Notes under the pieces: model-generated
Database searches by the model: none
What the model saw: only the letters and a program-made list of their open reading frames with translations
What the model was told of the DNA's origin: nothing
Assembly: GCA_019695185.1 (NCBI GenBank)
Contig: JAIBAN010000002.1
Location: forward strand, 62,001 to 126,000
Direction of reading: 5' to 3'
From: Blastocatellia bacterium
Lineage (GTDB): Bacteria; Acidobacteriota; Blastocatellia; Chloracidobacteriales; Chloracidobacteriaceae
DNA length: 64,000 nt
Program-made: the position numbers and the translations under genes
Part shown: one piece after another, positions 55,554-64,000 of the stretch
How positions within the stretch are numbered: position 1 is the stretch's first letter
Layout of the letters: every line of letters starts with the position of its first letter

Positions 55554-56657
55554 ATGAATGACAAAACTGTTCTTGAACCACTTTCCACCGGAGATATTAT
55601 TGACCGGGCGCTCAAAATCTATCGGCAGAATTTTGGTGCAATGCTGGGAATTGTAGCCATACCGGGGTTGGTCACCTATTCCGGGTCGTTGTTGACATTG
55701 CTTGGTTCATCCAAAATGGCAATGGGTGGTGCCAGTACGGTCAACGGTGGGATTCTGATTGTATTAGGGTATGGAATTGCGCTACTGGTCGGCCCGTTGC
55801 TGAACCTGTTGGCCATTGGAGGACTTTCCCGCACGGTGGCCGACTGTGTCATGCTTGACCAGCCAATCGAGTTCCGACAAACCTTAAAGATGATTCAGGG
55901 GCGATTTGGTCAATTGTTGGCCGGGCAGTTTTTAGGAATGTTGATTGCAGGTGGGCTGCTGATGGGCTTGTTCATGGTGGCCTATTTTGTACTGATTTTT
56001 CTGTTCATTATATTGATGATGTTCAAACCAACGCCAGGAGTGATCGTGTCAATCACAATTCCCCTGACATTGCTCCTGCTGGCTGGCATGGCGTTGGGAT
56101 ACTGCGCAGTTTATGCACGGCTTGTCTTTATTCCCTGCTCCATTATGATCGAAGGACAAACCGCCTCCACCTGTATTTCCCGCAGCTTTACGTTGGGTAA
56201 GGGAAATACTTGGAAAATGCTCCAGATTTTTCTTTTCGACTTTGCCATTGCGGCTGCAATCGTCTCTGCATTGGGAATTCCTCTGGGAATCTGGGGGTTT
56301 TTCAATGGTTCCTTTGACGACCTGGCCAATTTGCCGCCGTGGATTACGATTGCCTACAGTACGGTGGACCAACTGGCCAAACTTCTGACAGTTCCCATCG
56401 CCACGATTGCCTACTGCCTGCTCTATTTTGACAGCCGGGTGCGCAAAGAAGGATACGATGTCGAATTGATTGCCAGCCGGATTGGGCCTCCGATTCCCCC
56501 GCCTCAACCAGCTTGGGCTCCTCCACAGCAAGTCTGGGGGACTCCCGGAATGTCCACCATGCCTGGAATGCCCATGCCCAACCCCTGGTATCCACCGGGA
56601 GCCTACCCGACGCCACACCGGCGACCACCGCCGCCCGGAAGCATGTTGGGGCTTTGA
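55554..56657 (+). CDS. Multi-spanning membrane protein, DUF7544/GDPD-membrane-domain-like
   Basis: 367 residues. The N-terminus LSTGDIIDRALKIYRQNFGAML matches the start of the widespread glycerophosphoryl-diester-phosphodiesterase membrane-domain-like family. Five or six hydrophobic helices follow. FIPCSIMIEGQTASTCISRSFTLGKGNTWKML is the conserved re-entrant or amphipathic segment (E/G-x-x-x-x-x-A-L-x-R-S-x-x-L-x-x-G). The last 60 residues are Pro/Met/Gly-rich. No catalytic domain is present and the function is unknown. No ribosome site is visible. Confidence 0.75.
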   Translation: MNDKTVLEPLSTGDIIDRALKIYRQNFGAMLGIVAIPGLVTYSGSLLTLLGSSKMAMGGASTVNGGILIVLGYGIALLVGPLLNLLAIGGLSRTVADCVMLDQPIEFRQTLKMIQGRFGQLLAGQFLGMLIAGGLLMGLFMVAYFVLIFLFIILMMFKPTPGVIVSITIPLTLLLLAGMALGYCAVYARLVFIPCSIMIEGQTASTCISRSFTLGKGNTWKMLQIFLFDFAIAAAIVSALGIPLGIWGFFNGSFDDLANLPPWITIAYSTVDQLAKLLTVPIATIAYCLLYFDSRVRKEGYDVELIASRIGPPIPPPQPAWAPPQQVWGTPGMSTMPGMPMPNPWYPPGAYPTPHRRPPPPGSMLGL

Positions 56658-56679
56658 AAATTGTCTTGGCAGTCTCCAA

Positions 56680-56757
56680 CCTGACAGGGTGACAGGGTGA
56701 CAGATATGTTTTGACTCCCAAGACTCCCAAGACTCCCAGGACTTCCAAACCTTCCAA
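56680..56757. repeat. 8-bp and 9-bp tandem repeats between convergent genes
   Basis: About two and a half GACAGGGT units (about 56683-56703) are followed by five 9-bp units near GACTCCCAA (56713-56757). The latter is the same family as the 9-bp repeat inside the sigma-54 activator gene. Confidence 0.8.
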
Positions 56758-56763
56758 GCCTTT

Positions 56764-57843
56764 TCAAACTTTTTTCTGAATCAACACTTTGAAACGGTCA
56801 CCCATTCCGCCAGGTACCAGAAAATGTTTCAAGGCCAATCGTTCTTTGAGCGCAGCCAGGGAGTCTTGTTCCAGGTCCGTGATCTTTTCCAATTTTTCCA
56901 GTAACCCCAGCCCAATCAGAAAATCGCCTTGCCGGTCCAGCTTGACCAGTTTCAAACCCAATTCCGTACCATAGACCATCAAAGCCGAGAAATTGACATC
57001 AGCCGTCATATCCTGTTCCCCCAATCGCTCAAGAAAATCCGAATTGACGGCGTGCCGGTAAAAACATCTGAGCGTTCCATTGGGTTCAACAGCCAGATGG
57101 TCGCTTAAATCCCCATAATCAATGATGAGCACAGTTCCGGCAGTCAAGGCTTTTGCCACGTCGGTGAGCCAGGAGATTGCATTCAGACCAATTTCAAATT
57201 GGTAGCCGTCCGGAACCGACATTCCGGTTTTTTCCAGAAATGTACTGAAAGCAATTGGATTGGACGGTTTTTTCCACCTCAAAGCCAAATTATTGTGGTG
57301 TACCGTTACAAAGGATTCTTCAAGCTGCCCCTGCCGGTATCTAAGCCGGTGAACCGGTAACGCATCCACCACTTCATTGGCAATGACCAAACCAATGATG
57401 GGATTTCCTGCCAGACTGCTCAAACCCGACCAGGTTACCTGGGAGGTAAATTCCCGGAGCCGTGTCTGCTGCGCACCTTGCAGGAGAGGGCTTGGTTCGC
57501 ACATCACCAGCCGAACTTTTTCAAACAGGATTGGGTGATTGCGGCGCAATGCCGTCAACAAATCACAGGCCAGGTAGCCTTCGCCACCTCCGACCTCAAC
57601 CAGATAAAACCGGTCCGGAGTTCCAAGTTCTTTCCAGACACGGACTGCAAACTCCGCCAGCAGTTCTCCAAAATGGGCTGAGATATGGCTGCTGGTATAA
57701 TAATCACCCTGTTTTCCAATCGGGTTCCGGCGGGTCGTGTAGTAGCCGAATTCCTCATCGAATAAAGCCATGCCCATCAATTCAGTGAAAGGCAAATCCC
57801 CTTCGGTCAAAATTCTTTGTTTGATTTTATGAGTCAGATTCAT
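56764..57843 (-). CDS. SAM-dependent methyltransferase, NDUFAF7/MidA family
   Basis: 359 residues from ATG 57843 (MNLTHKIKQRI). Family marks are LPFTELMGMALFDEEFGYYTTR near the N-terminus, GDYYTSSHISAHFGELLAEF, the SAM-binding loop VEVGGGEGYLACDLL, and VIANEVVDALPVHRL followed by LIIDYGD. Human NDUFAF7 dimethylates an arginine of complex I subunit NDUFS2. Bacterial members are widespread with targets mostly unknown. No complex I gene is nearby. No ribosome site is visible; a GTG 15 bases upstream is an alternative start. Confidence 0.9.
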   Translation of the reverse strand: MNLTHKIKQRILTEGDLPFTELMGMALFDEEFGYYTTRRNPIGKQGDYYTSSHISAHFGELLAEFAVRVWKELGTPDRFYLVEVGGGEGYLACDLLTALRRNHPILFEKVRLVMCEPSPLLQGAQQTRLREFTSQVTWSGLSSLAGNPIIGLVIANEVVDALPVHRLRYRQGQLEESFVTVHHNNLALRWKKPSNPIAFSTFLEKTGMSVPDGYQFEIGLNAISWLTDVAKALTAGTVLIIDYGDLSDHLAVEPNGTLRCFYRHAVNSDFLERLGEQDMTADVNFSALMVYGTELGLKLVKLDRQGDFLIGLGLLEKLEKITDLEQDSLAALKERLALKHFLVPGGMGDRFKVLIQKKV

Positions 57844-57994
57844 GGTGTTTGAAAGCACTTCGGTACATCCCCCAGGGCTGTGGTTTCATCATGTGGAATT
57901 ACCTCCCGGTCACATTTCCCTTTCCTCCAGGTCAGCTCTAGATACATTCTTCGCTCAAGTCTTCGGATTCTTCATTTTCCAGCCAAGGAGATGT

Positions 57995-58537
57995 ATGAAA
58001 CCCTTCCGATTTGTGATGTTGCCCGCCATCGGTTTGACCCTCTGTTCCGTTCCCTCCCCTGTCTTCCCGCAGACTGCTCCCTCTGTCCAATCGCAGCCCT
58101 CCAAACCCTGCCAGTCCAAACCGGAAGCCCGTCAACTTGATTTTTGGCTTGGAGAATGGGTGGTCACGACAGACGGTCAGGAAATCGCCGTCAGCTCCAT
58201 CCAAAATATCATTGATGGTTGTGTCATCTTTGAAAACTATACTGAAAAAGATGGCTTCAACGGAAAGAGTTTCAATTTTTACGATGCCCATCTGGGAAAA
58301 TGGCGGCAAACCTGGGTGGACCATACCGGACGAATCTGTGACTTTGTCGGAGAAGTGAAAGACGGTGAAATGCGCTACGATGGATTCACCTATCTCCCTG
58401 ATGGAAAAAAAATGCTGCGGCGCATGACCATCACACCTTTGACAGCCAACAAAGTCAGACAAAAAGTGGTGCGCTCACTCGATGACGGTAAAACCTGGGT
58501 TCCGGCGTATGATTTCGTTTACGTGCGGAAATCGTGA
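57995..58537 (+). CDS. Secreted DUF1579-like protein
   Basis: 180 residues from ATG 57995, with AAGGAG immediately upstream. The signal peptide is MKPFRFVMLPAIGLTLCSVPSPVFPQ. The mature protein begins with a Pro/Gln/Ser-rich stretch, then a lipocalin-like beta barrel starting QLDFWLGEWVVTT and continuing GCVIFENYTEKDGFNGKSFNFYDAHLGKWRQTWVD. This is the pattern of DUF1579 and related periplasmic proteins. No catalytic function is established for the family. It is divergent from the methyltransferase gene across about 150 bp. Confidence 0.85.
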   Translation: MKPFRFVMLPAIGLTLCSVPSPVFPQTAPSVQSQPSKPCQSKPEARQLDFWLGEWVVTTDGQEIAVSSIQNIIDGCVIFENYTEKDGFNGKSFNFYDAHLGKWRQTWVDHTGRICDFVGEVKDGEMRYDGFTYLPDGKKMLRRMTITPLTANKVRQKVVRSLDDGKTWVPAYDFVYVRKS

Positions 58538-58600
58538 CATCGGGGAACACGCTTTCAAAATCGTTAATGCCCCTTGGACCAGGTGCTTGTCACTCAGTCC

Positions 58601-59341
58601 TTAATCCGTTTTTCCGGCTAGCAGTTCCGGCAGCAGTGTTTCCGCTGGTCCGAAATAAACCTCGTTGAAGGAGGTTACATTCGATTGACCTTCCTCAAGG
58701 TTGATCAAAATTGTATGGGCACCGTGGGAACGGGCCGTTACTACAAAATCAGCCGCCGGGAAAACAGTTCCCGAAGTCCCCACTGCCAAAAACAGGTCAC
58801 ATTTCCGAATGGCCTGTTTGGCCAGTCGTTGTGCGTCCATGGGGATCAATTCGCCAAAAAGCACTATATCGAACCGAAGCGGGTCACCGCAAAACGGACA
58901 GACCTGGGGTTCTTCCAGATGGGCATCGAAATCCTCAAAGGGTTCAAAAAAACAGGAGCGATTGCTGCATCTGGTCCGGTAAATCCCCCCATGGTACTCA
59001 ATCACGTTTTTACTTCCGGCACGTTGATGCAGGCCATCCACATTTTGGGTAATCAGGGTAAACCCTTGTTCCGGTTGCAGGTCGGCTTCCAGTGTTGCCA
59101 AGGCCAAGTGTCCAGGGTTGGGCTGAACCGATTTCAGTTTTTCCCGTAAGGGGGCAAAAAACCGCCAAACCTCAAAGGGACGCTCGCGCAGGGCGTCAAC
59201 CGTGCCAAATTCCAGGATTTTGGCATCACTCCATAGCCCTCCCGGACCGCGAAACGTCGGCAACCCTGAACCCGCCGAAATACCGGCACCGGTTAAGACC
59301 ACAATGCTCCGATAGTTTTGCCAATCTATTTTTCCTCTCAT
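58601..59341 (-). CDS. NAD-dependent protein deacylase (sirtuin)
   Basis: 246 residues, a complete small sirtuin. NAD-binding GAGISAGSGLPTFRG, TQNVDGLHQRAG with the catalytic region, EYHGGIYRTRC with the catalytic His, a four-Cys zinc ribbon (TRCSNRSC..CPFCG) and VGTSGTVFPAADFV are all present. It removes acyl groups from lysines with NAD as co-substrate. The Tyr-x-x-Arg pair that marks desuccinylases such as CobB and SIRT5 is not clearly seen; the region reads FFAPLRE, so acyl preference is open. It stands alone, divergent from the DUF4185-like gene. Confidence 0.93.
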   Translation of the reverse strand: MRGKIDWQNYRSIVVLTGAGISAGSGLPTFRGPGGLWSDAKILEFGTVDALRERPFEVWRFFAPLREKLKSVQPNPGHLALATLEADLQPEQGFTLITQNVDGLHQRAGSKNVIEYHGGIYRTRCSNRSCFFEPFEDFDAHLEEPQVCPFCGDPLRFDIVLFGELIPMDAQRLAKQAIRKCDLFLAVGTSGTVFPAADFVVTARSHGAHTILINLEEGQSNVTSFNEVYFGPAETLLPELLAGKTD

Positions 59342-59458
59342 CTGGTACAGTCCTTTTTCATTCGTTTCAATTTCCCGGTTTGGGTTGGTGATTGCCCAAA
59401 TTTGTATGGTTATGTGTTACACACTCAGCCCGTTTTTTGCTGTTTCCGAGGTCCTGCC

Positions 59459-60682
59459 ATGAAAAAGTCAGATTCCCACTGGTTTTCCGTCTCAAGGTTA
59501 GGCGTCGGGCTGGTATTTTTAATTTACTGGATGAGTATACCTCCGGTACGACCTTCCTCCGCAGCACCCATTCCTGGTTTCCGGGAAAAAACAGTTCTCC
59601 CTTATAGTGCTGTGGCAGCTCCTGAATGGGAAGCTTTGTTTAACCGAAGTACAGGTTGGACCGGGGCCGACGGAATTTATTCAATTCCTTTTTCTGGCGA
59701 TGAACGCCCTGGCAGTGGGACAAAAACCAATACGTTTTGGATTTTCAACGATACGTTCATTGGCGAAGTTGATTCCAGCGGGCAACGATTGCCGGGCAGT
59801 ACCCTGGTCAATAATACAACCGCTTGGCAACGGGGAGCCAAGCCGGTAGGAGCCTCAATTCAGTTTCTCTGGCGGAAAAATACCGCCGGTGCCCCCCTCC
59901 CGCTTGTCACGCCGAACACTTCCCCACAGCATTGGTTCTGGCCGAATGATGGCGTGTTTTTCAAAGGCCGGTTGTTTCTTTACGCTTTACGGATGCGTCC
60001 TGGAGGAAGTGGGGCGTTCGCCTTTGAGATGGACGGAATTTCCTTACTGCAAAGCCGGGCCGAAGATGTGACCCTACTCAAGTCCTATCAACAATCGAAC
60101 ACCCCCCTGTATGTCCCCGCCAATGGGAATTTGGGTGAAATCGCCTTTGGGATGGCAGTTATGCCCAACACCAACGAGGCTGGTGCGCCAAATCCGGACG
60201 GGTTTCTGTATGTGTATGGGCTTCGGAATGATGCTTTCAACAAAAAATTACTAGTTGCACGAGTTCCGATGGGTTCAATCAGTGATTTTTCAGCCTATCG
60301 GTTCTGGAATGGAACCCAATGGGTCGGGCAGGTGGCCAATGCCGTACCGGTTTCCACCCGACTCTCCTCTGAATTCAGTGTCAGTCCTTTGCCGGACGGA
60401 AGGTTTCTCTTGGTCTTTCAACTTGATACCCTGAGCAATACCGTCGCTGTCCGCTATGGAACTTCGCCGGTCGGTCCCTGGGGTGAAGTCATTCCGATTT
60501 GGACTTGTTCGGAAGCAACTTTGACACCCAACACCCTGACCTATAATGCCAAAGGCCACCCCCATCTGTCAGAACCCGGTGAAATGTTGATTAGTTATAA
60601 TGTCAACACAACTTCATTTCCCGAACACTTTACCCATGCTTCCATTTACCATCCCAGATTCATTCGCCTGCGCCTCAACTGA
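59459..60682 (+). CDS. Secreted DUF4185-like protein
   Basis: 407 residues from ATG 59459 (MKKSDSHWFSVSRLG), with GAGG before it. A signal peptide or anchor runs to about residue 37. The body resembles five-bladed propeller glycosidase-like families (DUF4185/DUF5005): FWIFNDTFIGEV..LVNNTTAWQ, HWFWPNDGVFFKGRLFLYALRM, and DGFLYVYG near the middle. It ends with GEMLISYNVNTTSF typical of such folds. Hydrolysis of a polysaccharide is possible but not supported by clear catalytic residues. No sugar-utilisation genes surround it. Confidence 0.75.
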   Translation: MKKSDSHWFSVSRLGVGLVFLIYWMSIPPVRPSSAAPIPGFREKTVLPYSAVAAPEWEALFNRSTGWTGADGIYSIPFSGDERPGSGTKTNTFWIFNDTFIGEVDSSGQRLPGSTLVNNTTAWQRGAKPVGASIQFLWRKNTAGAPLPLVTPNTSPQHWFWPNDGVFFKGRLFLYALRMRPGGSGAFAFEMDGISLLQSRAEDVTLLKSYQQSNTPLYVPANGNLGEIAFGMAVMPNTNEAGAPNPDGFLYVYGLRNDAFNKKLLVARVPMGSISDFSAYRFWNGTQWVGQVANAVPVSTRLSSEFSVSPLPDGRFLLVFQLDTLSNTVAVRYGTSPVGPWGEVIPIWTCSEATLTPNTLTYNAKGHPHLSEPGEMLISYNVNTTSFPEHFTHASIYHPRFIRLRLN

Positions 60683-60821
60683 CCGGGAAACGGGACTGCG
60701 AGCTGTGCGGACCGAGTCTGTTGTCAATGCCGACGGTGAACCGCCACGTCACACAGTCTGACAGGCAAAACCCAACCAACAGCATATTTTGTGGGTTGCG
60801 CAAAAGGAAATGACCAGGGAA

Positions 60822-61106
60822 CTACCGTTTGACCGGGGTGGCCTGGGTAATTGTCTCAACAGTCTGGCGGAAACTGAAAATCTCCATCACCCCCATGACA
60901 ATATTGACGATTCCCAAACCGGTGACGGCACCGCGCAGGTATCCGCTTTGCATCAAATGCAGAATCAAATCAGAACGAAAGCGGCTGGCCAGATAGAAAA
61001 GAAAGAAATTGTCGCTCCAATAAGCGGACCAGGGAAGGAAAATCAGCAGGGCACCGATTTCAAAACAAATCAGGATATAAAAAATAACAGTTAATTTTGC
61101 AGACAT
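60822..61106 (-). CDS. Small membrane protein of unknown function
   Basis: 94 residues from ATG 61106. Two hydrophobic helices (about 5-26 and 56-74) are separated by a polar loop with FRSDLILHLMQSGYLRG. The family is not recognised. AAAGGG lies close to the ATG. A TTG at 61118 would add four residues, but its codon overlaps the AATTGAG array. The preceding 139 bp after the DUF4185-like gene hold no other frame. Confidence 0.6.
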   Translation of the reverse strand: MSAKLTVIFYILICFEIGALLIFLPWSAYWSDNFFLFYLASRFRSDLILHLMQSGYLRGAVTGLGIVNIVMGVMEIFSFRQTVETITQATPVKR

Positions 61107-61116
61107 CCCTTTTTCC

Positions 61117-61247
61117 AATTGAGAATTGAGAATTGAGAATTGAGAATGAACAACATTTGGTGACCGGAACAGATAAAATTGGATTGCGCAGGATACACAT
61201 TTGGGTGAGGTCCTGAATTCTCAATTCTCAATTCTCAATTCTCAATT
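61117..61247. repeat. Inverted AATTGAG arrays between a TPR gene and a small membrane-protein gene
   Basis: Four AATTGAG units (61117-61144) start 11 bases upstream of the ATG at 61106. Four inverted CTCAATT units (61220-61247) end seven bases after the TAG stop of the TPR gene. Spacer 75 bp. Confidence 0.93.
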
Positions 61248-61254
61248 GATTTCC

Positions 61255-63999
61255 CTATCCATGTTTGATCTTCTCTTTGACTTCCTTGATTTTCTCACCG
61301 ACATCGCGGTAATTGATGTCAAGTGCGTAGACGGTTTCAAAGAGTTCCAAAGCGGTTTCGAATTTGCCCTGCTCTTCGTTGGCCAGCGCCAAGTCAAACC
61401 GCATGGCCTGATATTCATCTTCACTTCGACCTGGAGCATCCAGCCCGCGTTTGAACCAGACAGCCGCTGGTTGAGGCATCCCTTTGGCCATAAAACACAA
61501 GCCCAGCATATTGCAGGACTGGAAGTAGTGGCCGTCTGGGGCCTTGCTGTCCGTGGCCCGAATAGCGGTCTGGAATTCCTCAACAGCTTCGTCAAAGAGT
61601 TCCATATCCTTGTAGGCTAAACCAAGGTTGTAATGGGTTTCGAAATCCGGTTTTTCGTCGTCGGCTTCCTGCTCGATGCTTTGCTTGAATTCATCAAAAA
61701 TGTCCTGCAAACCTGACTCGGCGAGCGAACCAAACAGATTGTCGTTGGCCGGAGCCGGAGCGGCTGCCACCGGAGCGGCAGGAGGCGCAGCCTTGTGCGC
61801 ACCGGTAATTCGCTTCGCTTCCTCTTCAAGACCATCAAGGCTATCGCCCAAGTCAGTAATCAGGCTGCTAATGAGTGAGTCAACTGATGGCGGCCCAGGA
61901 AAACGCAAGGGATCATTCGGATCATACCCAACCCCAACCGGTGTGGTCACTGGAGGTGGTGACACCACTGGCGGCGGTGGTGGTGGTGTTAACTCCGCTG
62001 TAGGTTGAGGGTTGGAAAACGAAGGGACCGGCATCGGATAGGGCGGCGTGACCGGCGGCATCGGAATGGCTGCCCCACCGCCGCCCCAATCATCGAACCC
62101 AAAAGGCGGCGGAGCCACTGGTTGTGGTGGTGTGGCCGGCTGGGACATCAAATTCGAGAAGTCAAACGACGGTGTGGCCTGCCCAAAGGAAGGCATGGGT
62201 GGTTGTGGCGGGGCCGATGCAGCATTCAAACGGGCCCGCCGGGACTGTACTTCCGGATTATTCGGATACAGTGCTTCCAGCCGATTCAGGGTATCATTGG
62301 CCAGGTCGGAATATCCTTGACTGAGATAAAAGTCCACCCCTTCCAGCTCTTCACGCAGTTTTTCCTGGTCAACCACAGCAGCCGTCAAACTGCCGGTTGG
62401 AATTCCAAATTGAGGCGGAGGGGTAAACACATCCCCGCCCCCAACGGAAAGGTGGGGGGCACCACCGTAAAAATTATCCACCAAAGGTTGCGGCGGTGGC
62501 GGAGCTGGAGCCGGGAAACTACCACTAATCGGAGCATTAAACCCGCCACTGATATCAATTTCGATTGAATCGCCGCTGCTTGATTCTACCTGCGCAATGT
62601 TTTCAAAGCGGGCGGCACTGACCTGTGGATTCAGGGTATAGGCTTCAGCCAGCATCACCTGCGCCTGTGCCGGATTCCCCTGCGTGTCATACAAATGGGC
62701 CAGTTCCATACACTGGTCAGCGGCTTTTTCATTCAGACCGCTGTTGAGGAAAATATCTTTGAGGCGTAACCGGACATCTATCAAATGTGGCGACCCGGCC
62801 AGAATCTCCTCCAGGATTTCGACTGCTTTATCGGCATACCCTCGGCTGGCATAGCGGTCCGCATCGGAAATCCGCTTTTGGATGTCCTGGGTGACAACCG
62901 GCTTGGAAAACTGGCTGCCGGAAACAAAACCGCTGAAACCCGGACCACTTTCCACGGAAAACCCGCTTCCGGAAGTGAATCCCGAAAAACCGGTTCCGCT
63001 GGTGGATCCAGCTCCGGGTGCAGCCGGAGTCGGGGCCGGAGTGGAAAACCCGGTACCACTGACAAAACCAAAATTCGCACCGCCAGCCCCCCCAGCGTCG
63101 CTGGGATACAAATCAGTCCCTAACTGAAAGTTGGCACTCCCTCCAATACTGGGAACCAACGGTGCGGTTGAGGGCGGAGGAACCGCACCAATGTCCCGTG
63201 TCGCCAAGGTCGGGCTGATAGCACTGCTCATTCCCAATGCTTGGAGCCGTTGCCGATAAGAGGGGTCCTCCGGTTCCAGTTCACACAATTGCCGCAATGC
63301 AATCCCGGCTGCTTCCTTGTCGTCATGATGGAGGGCTGCTTCAACCATTCCTTTCAAGGTTTCGCCCAGATTATGGTCCTCGCCCATCCGTGTGTAGATG
63401 GTTCGCAACGACTTGAAAGCACCGACGTGATGCGGGTCAAACTCGGTAATGGTATTCAAAATATCGACCGCTTTGGATTCCTGGCGGCGGGTAATCATGA
63501 TCTCCATACAGGCGTCAACCAATGAGACGGCACGGTCAAACTGCCCCCGGTCAACAAACTGTTTGCCCAACTGAAGCAGGTATTCAAACCGGCTCTTATC
63601 CACCTCCAGCAAAGCCAAAAAGGTCCGCTCGGCGTCCTCAAGCATATTGGCACCCAGGTAGGTGCGCCCCATGAGGGTCATCAGATCCGGGTCGTTTGGA
63701 TTGTTTTCAATAACCCGCGACAACATGGCGACCGCTTTTTGCGGGTCCCCTTGCTGGATAAAAATATTGGCCAGCGAGCTGAGAGCCTGTTTGCTGGACG
63801 GGTCCACACTCAGGGCCTTCATGAAAACCTGTTGGCTTTCGTCCAGATTGCCTTTCCGCAGGAGTTGTGAACCGGCTGCGACATAGGCTTCGTGAGCCTT
63901 GTCGTTCATGCGTTCGCGCTGATAGTTCTCCGCCAGTTTGAGCCGGACTGAAGTGTTTTCAGGGTCAAGGTCCGCAATTTTCCGCAATACATCCAAAGC
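61255..63999 (-). CDS. Large TPR protein with proline-rich segments, 5' end missing
   Basis: The frame is open to the window edge, giving at least 914 residues. The N-terminal visible third (1-260) is TPR repeats (LRLKLAENYQRERMNDKAHEAYVAAG and on). A Gly/Ser/Phe-rich linker near 285-365 holds repeats of the type SGTGFSGF. A second TPR block is at about 365-450, then Pro-rich low-complexity segments, a short TPR block near 545-590, another Pro-rich stretch, and a C-terminal TPR block at about 780-905 ending VKEKIKHG. No enzymatic domain is visible. It probably acts as a scaffold in a large assembly; what it assembles is unknown. Confidence 0.85.
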   Translation of the reverse strand, partial: ALDVLRKIADLDPENTSVRLKLAENYQRERMNDKAHEAYVAAGSQLLRKGNLDESQQVFMKALSVDPSSKQALSSLANIFIQQGDPQKAVAMLSRVIENNPNDPDLMTLMGRTYLGANMLEDAERTFLALLEVDKSRFEYLLQLGKQFVDRGQFDRAVSLVDACMEIMITRRQESKAVDILNTITEFDPHHVGAFKSLRTIYTRMGEDHNLGETLKGMVEAALHHDDKEAAGIALRQLCELEPEDPSYRQRLQALGMSSAISPTLATRDIGAVPPPSTAPLVPSIGGSANFQLGTDLYPSDAGGAGGANFGFVSGTGFSTPAPTPAAPGAGSTSGTGFSGFTSGSGFSVESGPGFSGFVSGSQFSKPVVTQDIQKRISDADRYASRGYADKAVEILEEILAGSPHLIDVRLRLKDIFLNSGLNEKAADQCMELAHLYDTQGNPAQAQVMLAEAYTLNPQVSAARFENIAQVESSSGDSIEIDISGGFNAPISGSFPAPAPPPPQPLVDNFYGGAPHLSVGGGDVFTPPPQFGIPTGSLTAAVVDQEKLREELEGVDFYLSQGYSDLANDTLNRLEALYPNNPEVQSRRARLNAASAPPQPPMPSFGQATPSFDFSNLMSQPATPPQPVAPPPFGFDDWGGGGAAIPMPPVTPPYPMPVPSFSNPQPTAELTPPPPPPVVSPPPVTTPVGVGYDPNDPLRFPGPPSVDSLISSLITDLGDSLDGLEEEAKRITGAHKAAPPAAPVAAAPAPANDNLFGSLAESGLQDIFDEFKQSIEQEADDEKPDFETHYNLGLAYKDMELFDEAVEEFQTAIRATDSKAPDGHYFQSCNMLGLCFMAKGMPQPAAVWFKRGLDAPGRSEDEYQAMRFDLALANEEQGKFETALELFETVYALDINYRDVGEKIKEVKEKIKHG

Positions 64000-64000
64000 C

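Overview
The window looks like a chromosomal segment of an environmental Gram-negative bacterium, most probably an acidobacterium (Blastocatellia-like). This is an inference from family content, not from a marker gene. The supporting families are long beta-propeller sensors, eukaryote-type Ser/Thr kinases fused to other domains, formylglycine-generating-enzyme (FGE) domains, an ECF sigma factor of the kind found beside Ser/Thr kinases, NHL/IPT and PEGA proteins, and many TPR proteins. I saw no rRNA, tRNA, phage block, insertion sequence or CRISPR array.

Layout. 1-5100: end of a leucine-rich-repeat protein, a YggT-like membrane protein, a GlsB-type protein, an FGE-fold protein, an AIM24 protein and an ABC-2-like membrane protein. 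5145-9815: a large hybrid histidine kinase split by an in-frame amber codon, a glycosyltransferase and a GNAT acetyltransferase. 9887-15749: a 1196-residue sigma-54 activator with a transposase-like N-terminus, a ferredoxin-metallo-beta-lactamase fusion and an MFS transporter. 15926-24616: a minus-strand run with two secreted proteins of unknown function, two peptide/nickel-type ABC permeases separated by a TPR metallopeptidase-like gene, and a Fic-fold protein lacking the catalytic His. 24883-30709: a PafA-like phosphatase, an enoyl-CoA hydratase, a zinc-ribbon/FHA membrane protein, a TuaH-like glycosyltransferase and an RRM protein. 31216-38265: a leaderless-looking peptidoglycan hydrolase, a beta-propeller sensor fused to a Ser/Thr kinase, and an EAL phosphodiesterase. 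38386-42585: a YhbH (DUF444) protein, an alpha/beta hydrolase, an ABC ATPase and an ECF sigma factor. 42831-50137: an NHL-repeat protein, a Ser/Thr kinase-FGE fusion and a PEGA protein. 50140-57843: a zinc-ribbon membrane protein, a fatty-acid-hydroxylase/type IV pilin fusion, a MacA-like adaptor with a MacB/LolD-like ATPase, an RsbW-like ATPase, a membrane protein and a NDUFAF7-type methyltransferase. 57995-64000: a DUF1579-like protein, a sirtuin, a DUF4185-like secreted protein, a small membrane protein and the 3' part of a large TPR protein.

The strongest unexplained signal is in the DNA between genes. At least seven unrelated sequence families of tandem repeats share a 7-bp unit (AATTGAG, GGTTCAG, GGACTGA, GAGTTTT, CATTTGC/GATTTGC, TTGTCCA, GGAAAAA). 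They often occur as inverted pairs that cap an intergenic region: one array sits at or inside the stop codon of the upstream gene, and its inverted partner sits just before the start of the next gene. Several genes take their stop codon from a repeat unit, one gene carries two repeat families in frame inside its coding region, and the Fic gene is bracketed by two direct copies of one composite element. Similar heptanucleotide repeats (STRRs) are known in cyanobacteria. The paired, stop-codon-linked arrangement seen here is the best candidate for something undescribed in this window.
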